Of a stretch of 64,000 bases of DNA, positions 57,000-64,000 are shown piece after piece. Source of the stretch: Wyeomyia smithii (lineage: Eukaryota; Arthropoda; Insecta; Diptera; Culicidae); the NCBI RefSeq assembly GCF_029784165.1, contig NC_073696.1, positions 260,320,494 through 260,384,493 on the forward strand, in the 5' to 3' direction. Position 1 is the stretch's first letter; the number at the start of each line of letters is the position of its first letter. A program made the translations under genes and the position numbers. The notes under the pieces are model-generated. The model searched no databases. It was not told where the DNA came from and worked only from the letters and a program-made list of their open reading frames with translations.

Positions 57000-59900
57000 C
57001 ATAAGGCTGACCGGTGAGATTCTGATGAAGGGGACAGAAATTGCATCATTGCATCAACACAAATGTACCTCGCTAACACATGCATTGCGAATTTTCTATA
57101 GAAGCACATACAAGCGTGTAGCCGTCATACATTTTGTTACTTTTTGTGTCAAAAAAGTAATAAAATGTTGCCATCACATCTTTTCCGTTTGTGTAGGGTG
57201 CAGCAATAAAATTAGATGAAACGAGTATAGCTTCACAGGCTTTGTTTCTCTCTCTTCTACATGAAAATTTGCGAATGGGTTGACAGAAAAAGGACTGTGA
57301 AAACATATAATCTGACATAGAATGCCGAGAATTGACAAAAAAACCCTATATGTTTTTTTGTTTATTTTCCTTCAGTTTACGAAATTATTTTAATACTTGC
57401 ACCACAATATAGAACAGGAAATTAAAACTAAAAGCTCTAGCAGTACAGACAACGTTGTGCGATTGTCAATAGTCTGCTCAGTGAAAGTTAGAATTTTAGG
57501 TTTTTTTTTCCATCAATTTTTCAATAAAACTAGTGTGTTTCATGAGAATAGTTACTGCAGGCTGTGGAGGCGCTCGAATATACAATGAATTCAATGGATT
57601 CAGTAAGATAAGTACAAGTTATTGTTTCAAATTCCTGATCCGTTGACATTCGAGCACATACCTTGTAAAAAACATATTCGACGCCCTATCTTACCGCCAC
57701 ATTGACAGTGTAGGAATAGATGTTATATGCATGGAGGTGTGGATTGGAATTTCGTCGTTTTTCTAGTAATTTTTTTTATTATTTTTACTCATAGCGATAA
57801 GTGATATTTTCTTCAACAGACTGGCAAACTATGTGTAGCTGTGTAGGGTTTCGTTTCCCTCAAACTGTGAATCATCGCATCTCGTTGTTCCGAATTTTTG
57901 TCACTTTTTGCCGGTTAAATAAATTACTATAAATACGAGTGTTATGGAAGGTTAACAACCAAGATCATTTTATTCCATGCTGCAGTTTCGTCAGCATTTC
58001 AATATTTTTTACTGTGTAAAAAGCAGCTAATGTTACTTATTACACGTTTCATAATGTTTTTTTTTTATAATTTACCTTCTGTGGTAATGCATTAATCGGT
58101 TTCTAAACAAAAAAGACTACGTTGCAACATTTCTTGCACATCGTCGTTCGTGCAGCACTTTACAATCTATAATATCAAAAATTATTCTGTCCACCATCTT
58201 TACAGCTTTTCGATCCATAACGAACATGGCTGCCGGCATCTTCTACTTCCGTTGAAGAAAGATAGAATTGGACTTGTGATAAATTATTTCGGGAACGCTT
58301 TTCATGATTTAGCTTCATACCGAGAGCATTCGGTGGAAGCAAGCTAGCTTTCCCTGGAGGCTGCTCGAAAATGGTTTTCTGGTATCGGCTGCTGCGGGGA
58401 CCATTCAGGTAACGTGCCTACTGCAGAAGCTAGCATGGATGAGATCTCTGTTTCGATTGTAGTTACATGCTTTTGCAGGTGCTGCGGCTTACGGTTGTCA
58501 TTACCGAGTAATTTAATCCAGGAAACACATTTGGCAGGCACTTGCCGACATTTGGACGGAAGACCGAAGCCCTAAGAATGGGTTTGTTTGAAACTAAAAT
58601 TTTACTGAGAGCTCAATTGCAACGTTCCACGTGTAGTTACTGATAGATGTGTGTGTACGTCAAAAACCCACAGGCATTCAGAAGAAGCTTGTTTCGGACC
58701 GTGTCTCGTTCAGCCATCCACTGGCGAAACCAGAAAGCAACGACTTAATTTGCTTGCAATAACCTTCCAGTCCTGTAACATTGCACTGTACAGGACCGGA
58801 AATTCCTACACGTGGCGATGTCCGTTGTAAGTCAACCTAGCCGGGGGTTGTGTGTTATCATTATCCCTTAATAATGTGCCTTCATGCCATCACCGGTATC
58901 AAGTAAAAGCGGCTATGAAGCTGCTATGAAGCTGCACAGTTACTGATTCCTGAAAGAGATCCGACCGGACGCCAGTCTGACACACTTCATAAAAGGCCGC
59001 ATCGCACCGGCCGACAACGGGCGGATAAAGCGGATGTGACTTTGAATCGTCGTCACAGCTGCTGGCTTTGTACAACATTTCATTGACTGGATTGTAGCCA
59101 CCGAGATCCTTCTTCCGTCTAGCCATCTCTTTAGTATAGGAGGGGGTTGCCCTTTTACGACCTTATCTTAGCCTGAGTTGGAGATAAAAGCTACAAAAAT
59201 CATAGACACCCTCCATAAACCCGGCTGCTTCATTCGAATCGAGTGGTTAATGGTGTCGGTGGCCATCCTGGAGGAAAAGCAGCAACACAGGATTTAGGCT
59301 GATCGTCGGTCGTTGGCTGTTACAGGCGATTTTTCATCATGATCTGAGGAATAGAGTACGAATGCCCTTCCTCACGGCCCTGTAGTGTAGTACATTGTGG
59401 CATCCACGAGTGCACTTTTGTAAGCTGCTACAGCCAAATAAAACGGTTTGCTCTATGGAAATCCTGACTCTGGTAATTGAATGGATGCTTCCATGCAAGC
59501 ACAGCACACAAAGGAACTCCCAGCCGGTAGACGAATAATGGCCATTGTGAAGAATAGCTGGTTAGCAAAACAGTAGATAGAAGGCGTTGTAATCGGTTCG
59601 GGATAAGTTGCCAGAAATACCCAAATGAGTTCCTCGGTGTCGGAATGGGCAGCAAATTTGAAGCTCGTTATTCATGACTGGAGCGACATTAATCCAACAA
59701 TGTTCGCATCAAAAACGTACTGCACATAATGAAGTCATTCTTGTCTATCTTGATATAGGCTGACGCAAACATTGGAACGGGTAACAATGGGACGCACTTG
59801 GTACGTGATAATGCCTAATGGTGTCGGAACCGATTCCAAGATGCTAATCTTTACCGCGGGTTCAACACATTCGCCGGCGCTATGCGCCGCTAATGAGCCA

Positions 59901-60160
59901 AGGTGACAAATTGTGGTTTGTCAGGTGACGATATTTTTTTTGATGGGGTTGCGGTTAGCAACTTGCAGCCTTAAAGCAAACTTCTATGAATGTTATGATG
60001 GATGTAACGCCCAATTTTTGACAACTGGTAATATAACCAGTAACTAATGACAGTTTTTATAATTTTTTCAACCAGTGAATTGGAAAGAAGACTGGGCAAA
60101 AATGTATGAAATTTGGTATTCTGCTGTATTATTCACAGACTTACAGAAATAACACATTTA
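57000..60160. other. no recognised gene; GC-richer block 58200-59900
   Basis: 57000-58150 is AT-rich. 58200-59900 is GC-richer, with minus-strand ORFs of 65-75 codons (58344-58541, 58899-59126, 59428-59655) in different frames. They could be pieces of a decayed coding element, but no family motif was seen. Confidence 0.4.
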
Positions 60161-60162
60161 TT

Positions 60163-60365
60163 TACTATGCTGTCCTAACAATCCAGTAGTCGTAAGTTCG
60201 AGTCCCAGCTCGGGAGGAAGACCGTTAGTGTCAGTAGGATCGCAGCGCTAGCCTCGCAATTGTCCTGTACGCTTAACAGTTGGCTGCGAAGTTTGTGTAT
60301 AATAAAAAAACAGAAGGTCGAGTTCCTAATCGGAATGTAGCGCCAAGGCTTTGTTTTGCTTTTCA
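60163..60365 (+). mobile_element. tRNA-derived SINE, contiguous copy
   Basis: Head tatgctgtcctaacaatcca, B box-like taagttcgagtccc (60191-60204), gctcgggaggaagaccg, gtgtcagtaggatcgcag, caattgtcctgtacgct, and tail gccaaggctttgttttgc. It serves as the uninterrupted reference for the split copy at 21101/21850. Confidence 0.82.
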
Positions 60366-60369
60366 ACAG

Positions 60370-60780
60370 ACATAACGTTTTAAAAAAAGTTAGCTTTTTC
60401 TTTTTTTTTTGGCCTATCTACTTAAATCATTTATTTAATTTTTCACCCATTTGTACCAGTTGTGGCTTATTTACCTAGCAATCAACGCACCATTTACCCA
60501 ATTTTTGGTTCAGAAATCTCATAACTAATTCAGTAGTTCAGCTTCAGTTTCAGCACGGAAATAAAACCAATTTTAACGGTTTATACGAAGGGGCTACGTA
60601 ACCGCCGTGTGATAGTGCAGTGTAGTTTAAAAGTGATCCTTTTGTTACTTCCAAAATTGTATAGACTGTTCCAAGAATTATTACTACACTCTTGATTAAC
60701 CTCCGTTTTAAATAACGTTCAGCATTCAGCCAATCTTTGGCTGCGTTTTGTTGCTTACATCCAAATAAGTCTTTTTTCCA
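60370..60780. other. spacer, no gene recognised
   Basis: May include the 5' non-coding part of the transposase remnant at 60786; no terminal repeat was identified. Confidence 0.35.
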
Positions 60781-60785
60781 ACATA

Positions 60786-61061
60786 TTGTGCGATAGTTTG
60801 AAAATGTGTGGCCTTTCTCCCGATCAAAGAAAACGAATTATGCACCAAAGGATCACCGTGAGTGGTATTTCGATTAGAAAATCAGCCAAAGATGAAGGTG
60901 GGAGTGTCGGAATAGTTCAAACTGCATTACGGAAGTATGATGAAGGGTATATGTTTCCAGGTACTCAGAGACGTGGAAGAAAACCCGGGCCTGATGACCC
61001 CACAATGGACAGGAAGATAGAAGATTTCTACACCCAAGTAACACTCGTTGGTATAGAATAG
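60786..61061 (+). pseudogene. Tc1/mariner-superfamily transposase N-terminus
   Basis: Reads LSPDQRKRIMHQRITVSGIS, IRKSAKDEGGSVGIVQTALR, then RRGRKPGPDDPTMDRKIEDF. This is a paired-like DNA-binding domain: helix-turn-helix, the GRKPG AT-hook-like motif and the DP..DRKI start of the second helix set. It stops at TAG 61059 with no catalytic domain downstream. The ORF is clean over about 75 codons, but the remnant ends abruptly. ITmD37E-like by motif memory. Confidence 0.7.
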
Positions 61062-61610
61062 TCGACGTTACCTATTCCATGATATCTCTATTACCAGAAA
61101 AGCGCAAAAATTGAAGGCTACTAGAACAAGTACCGATATTATATGAAGTTTTATATAACTGCATAAAAGCAAGCCAACTTAAAAGAATGAAGTGCAAAAT
61201 ACCTACATCTCGAGTACTAATACGGTAATGCGCAGATCTGTTACTATGAGAACTGTTAACCAGCGCATGCGCAAATGTGTTGTGTCTGTGCAGTGCAACT
61301 AGATCGACAATCGTTTTTATCAGCGGCAGTTTTGATTTATTGTGAATTGATGACAAAAATAATATTCAACCTTTCAAAATGAGTTGTTTCTTTCACTTCT
61401 TTCAAAATTGTTTTCGCATAGTTTCAACGTTTTCTGGACATAAATTTAACAAAACTAGAAAACGTTGTTAGATATATACGATAACTAAAATTGAAGTGCT
61501 ATTGGTTACACTGCAAGCGTTTTGTTTATCTTTTGATGGCACGTTTTGACACGCTTCGAATAAATATGAAAATCGTTCAAATAACTCAAGTGCCAGTTTG
61601 CGAGAGCCGC
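61062..61610. other. AT-rich spacer, no gene recognised
   Basis: No motif on either strand; the 94-codon minus ORF here has no recognisable family. Confidence 0.35.
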
Positions 61611-61612
61611 AA

Positions 61613-61882
61613 GGCGTCGTACACAAATTACGTAACGCTAGAAACCTAGATTTCAGACCCCTCCCCCCCTATGTAACGATAAGTAACGTTCGATATGACT
61701 CCCCCCATAAAATTACGTAACGCTGGACAACCTGCACCCACTCAAAATTTGGAATTTTGAGCAAACATCACAGTTACGTAACGGTCTCAACTACCCCCCC
61801 CTCCCTCCTTTGTAACAATAAGTAACGCAGACTTAACCCCCCTTCCCCCCCTTCATGCGTTACGTAATTTGTGTACGACGCC
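61613..61882. mobile_element. 270-bp MITE with perfect 26-bp inverted termini
   Basis: The left terminus GGCGTCGTACACAAATTACG..TAACGC (61613-61638) is mirrored exactly by 61857-61882. Subterminal words gtaacg recur in both orientations (atgtaacgataagtaacg, tttgtaacaataagtaacg), with C-runs next to them. caa on both sides (61610-61612 and 61883-61885 by eye) may be a 3-bp duplication. No coding capacity. Confidence 0.88.
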
Positions 61883-62189
61883 CAACCGCTTTTCTGAGGG
61901 ACGTTGTTTTGATGTTCTCCGATTGAGCTGAAGTTTTCAGCGTTTGTTTGTTTGTCTTTTCAAGGTAGAAAGTTTTGCAAAATTTGAATTTTTTCATCGA
62001 GGTTGAGAGGGGTAAAACGGCTCTTGAAAATGATTTGCCCAAAAACGTCCAAATACTAAAAAGTGTAATAACTTCTGCTGGACTTGATGGATTTTTTTAA
62101 AAATTTGTGGTAATATCCTACACTAAGAGTACTTCAAAACGCATGGTCACAATATATGGTAAAGACGAAAGAAACGCATTTTTCTTTTT

Positions 62190-64000
62190 TTTTTCTTCAT
62201 CTATAGTTTATTTGACACGGCACAAATACAATTCAATGTTTAACGGCGCCAATTATATCTGGTAGCTTACTTTCTAAAGTATCTTAATAACTAAAAGCAA
62301 ATTTTTTATCCTCGCTGCCGACTACGAGCTGAAACTAAATCTAACTTAAAGCTAGAATATTTTGCATTAAAAGCACAGGTTTGCTGTTTGATGGTTTTCA
62401 TTGCCATAGGTAAGCAGCATATTAAATTTGTTCCGCTGCTGGGCCAAGATATTACGGACTGGCATATTGGGTTGTCTCCCTCGGGGCCTGAGAGTATCGT
62501 GCGGGTCTAGTTGCTGTTTCCGGATCCGGGGTCTTAACGTGTTCTTGTCGTTTGGTTGGATGTAGGCGGAAGGGGATAGGACTAAACTGGGGCGTGGATG
62601 GATTTCAGGAAAACGTATATAAGGGACATGTAGGATAGGTCACGGCTCGCCAAGACATCACGAACAGGAACAGCCGGCTGCCTACCTTCGGCCTGCAGGG
62701 AAGCTATTAATCTAGACCTGGCGTCACGGTGTACAGGGCATGACCAAACAACGTGCTCTATGTCGTGATAACCTTCACCACAGGCACAGATACCACTCTC
62801 CCCGAGCCCAACACGACGGAGATGCGCGTCAAATCTATAGTGATTGTACATAAGCCGGGACATCACGCAAATGAAATCCCGACCTACATCCAACCCCTTG
62901 AACCACGGGTTCGTCGATACTTTGGGGATTATGGAATGTAACCACCTTCCCAATCCCCCTCTGGTCAAGGCATTTTGCCAACTGATGATCGTATTCTGAC
63001 GTATAAATGCAAAAAATTCATTAAAAGCAATTGGTCTTTCATAAATTTCACCGTTTGTAGCGCCCACCTTAGCCAAAGAGTCCGCTTTCTCATTGCCCGG
63101 TATCGAGCAGTGAGAAGGGACCCACACTAAGGTAATCTGAAAAGATTTTTCGGATAAAGCACTCAGATGTTCCCGTATTTTCCCCAGGAAATACGGAGAG
63201 TGCTTAACGTCTTTCATCGATCGGAGAGCCTCAATGGAACTGAGACTGTCCGTAAAGATGAAATAATGGTCCGTGGGCATTTTTTCGATAATCCCTAGGG
63301 TGTACTGAATTGCAGCTAATTCTGCGACGTAAACAGAAGCAGGATTATCGAGCTTATGGGAGACGGTTAAATTGTTATTGAAGATACCGAAGCCAGTGGA
63401 CCCATCAAGAAATGATCCGTCAGTGTAGTACATATTGTCGCAGTTGATGTTTCGATATTTATTGGAAAAAATTTTGGGGATCTGCTGCACGCGTAAATGA
63501 TCCGGGATTCCACGAGTTTCTTCTATCATGGATGTATCGAAAAACACAGTAGAATCAGAAGTATTTGATAAGTCGACACGATTTGGAATATTCGAAGAAG
63601 GGTTAATATTTTGGGACATGTGATTGAAATACAATGTCATAAAACGGGTTTGAGAATTAAGTTCGATTAACCTTTCAAAATTTTCAATCACGGGACGGTT
63701 CAAGACCTCACATTTGATTAGAATACGAGAAGACAGGCTCCAGAAGCGGGTTTTCAATGGTAGTACTCCAGATGAAATCTCCAAACTCATCGTATGACCC
63801 AATTGCATGCAACCCAAGGCGATACGCAAACAACGATATTGTATTCGCTCCAGTTTGATCAAATGTGTGTTTGCTGCGGAGCGGAAGCAGAAACACCCGT
63901 ACTCAATGACAGACAATATCGTTGTTTAGTAAAGCCTTATAAGGTCTCCTGGGTGGGCTCCCCACCATTGTCCGGTTATTGTACGAAAAAAATTCACTTT
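62190..64000 (-). mobile_element. RNase H-bearing non-LTR retrotransposon, 3' part, continues past the window
   Basis: The minus-strand element enters from the right edge and ends near 62190, where the plus-strand T-rich tract (62179-62199) represents a short A-rich tail after aaataaactatagatg. About 390 bp of 3' UTR follows the ORF2 stop. It lacks target data on the 5' side because the window ends. The group is R1/Loa/I-like because the RNase H domain is followed by a zinc knuckle. Confidence 0.82.
62582..64000 (-). pseudogene. non-LTR ORF2 C-terminus: RT thumb, RNase H, zinc knuckle
   Basis: From the window edge the frame reads ITGQWWGAHPGDLIRLY, a TAA at 63926-63928, then 444 open codons to 62582. 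Numbering from the TTG at 63916: IQYRCLRIALG (25-35) is the conserved post-RT segment. The RNase H acidic residues are all present: YTDGS D165, AELAA E199, FTDSLSS D223 and D279 in WVPSHCSIPGNEKADSLAK, with His269. The knuckle CACGEGYHDIEHVVWSCP has C377, C379, H384, H388 and C393. Only one stop was found, so the copy is fairly young. Whether it is otherwise intact depends on sequence outside the window. It could encode a working RNase H domain if the stop is an error. Confidence 0.88.

Noticed and set aside
58344..59655. Minus-strand multi-exon gene in the GC-richer block
   Set aside because: Three ORFs of 65-75 codons in different frames, with no shared domain or convincing splice sites. 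Left as unassigned.

Overview
This window reads as repeat-dense insect DNA. It is most consistent with an intergenic or intronic stretch of a culicine mosquito genome, but the species cannot be fixed from sequence alone. The reasons are AT-rich background, many short terminal-inverted-repeat elements (MITEs), degraded non-LTR retrotransposons of the Jockey/CR1, RTE and RNase H-bearing (R1/Loa/I) groups, Tc1/mariner relics, a tRNA-derived SINE and a Helitron. No rRNA, functional tRNA, CRISPR array or bacterial-style operon is visible.

Only one intact, non-repeat-like protein-coding ORF stands out: a 207-residue unknown protein at 2006-2629 (+), directly preceded by a good 3' splice acceptor. 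Every other recognisable protein sequence belongs to a transposable element and is truncated, frameshifted or interrupted by stops.

Layout. 0.6-1.9 kb: Jockey 3' end carrying a tiny LINE-tail insertion, then a 417-bp MITE with a perfect 8-bp target duplication. 2.0-2.6 kb: the unknown gene. 3.2-3.5 kb: foldback repeat. 7.2-8.7 kb: satellite of an 8-bp unit, open in all three minus-strand frames. 8.8-10.8 kb: a Helitron with both ends visible and two internal repeat arrays. 11.9-12.3 kb: perfect 106-bp duplication. 14.5 kb: hairpin element with 9-bp target duplication. 15.9-17 kb: Tc1/mariner relic and an acgcgg-type repeat. 17.2-19.1 kb: a 1.94-kb inverted-repeat element. 21.1-22.4 kb: SINE split by a hAT-like element, followed by a retrotransposon ORF1 fragment. 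22.8-23.7 kb: Tc1/mariner transposase relic. 29.6-30.8 kb: TTAA-bounded element. 35-39.3 kb: LINE split by a hAT-like element that itself carries an RTE fragment. 39.6-40.2 kb: GA tract and TTAA-flanked MITE. 45-53 kb: several MITEs, a composite repeat split by an RNase H-bearing LINE inserted in its CA tract, and a decayed reverse transcriptase. 53.2-55.7 kb: degenerate aatcca-type array containing a hAT end. 56.3-57 kb: 670-bp MITE inside an RTE remnant. 60-64 kb: SINE, Tc1/mariner N-terminus, 270-bp MITE, and the 3' end of a minus-strand RNase H-bearing LINE that runs off the window.

The GC-richer stretches near 5.0-6.6, 12.3-14.1, 23.8-25.1, 42.0-44.2 and 58.2-59.9 kb hold no recognisable gene. 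They may be unique intronic or regulatory DNA. The strongest results are the element boundaries supported jointly by target duplications and terminal repeats, which allow an insertion order to be read directly from the sequence.
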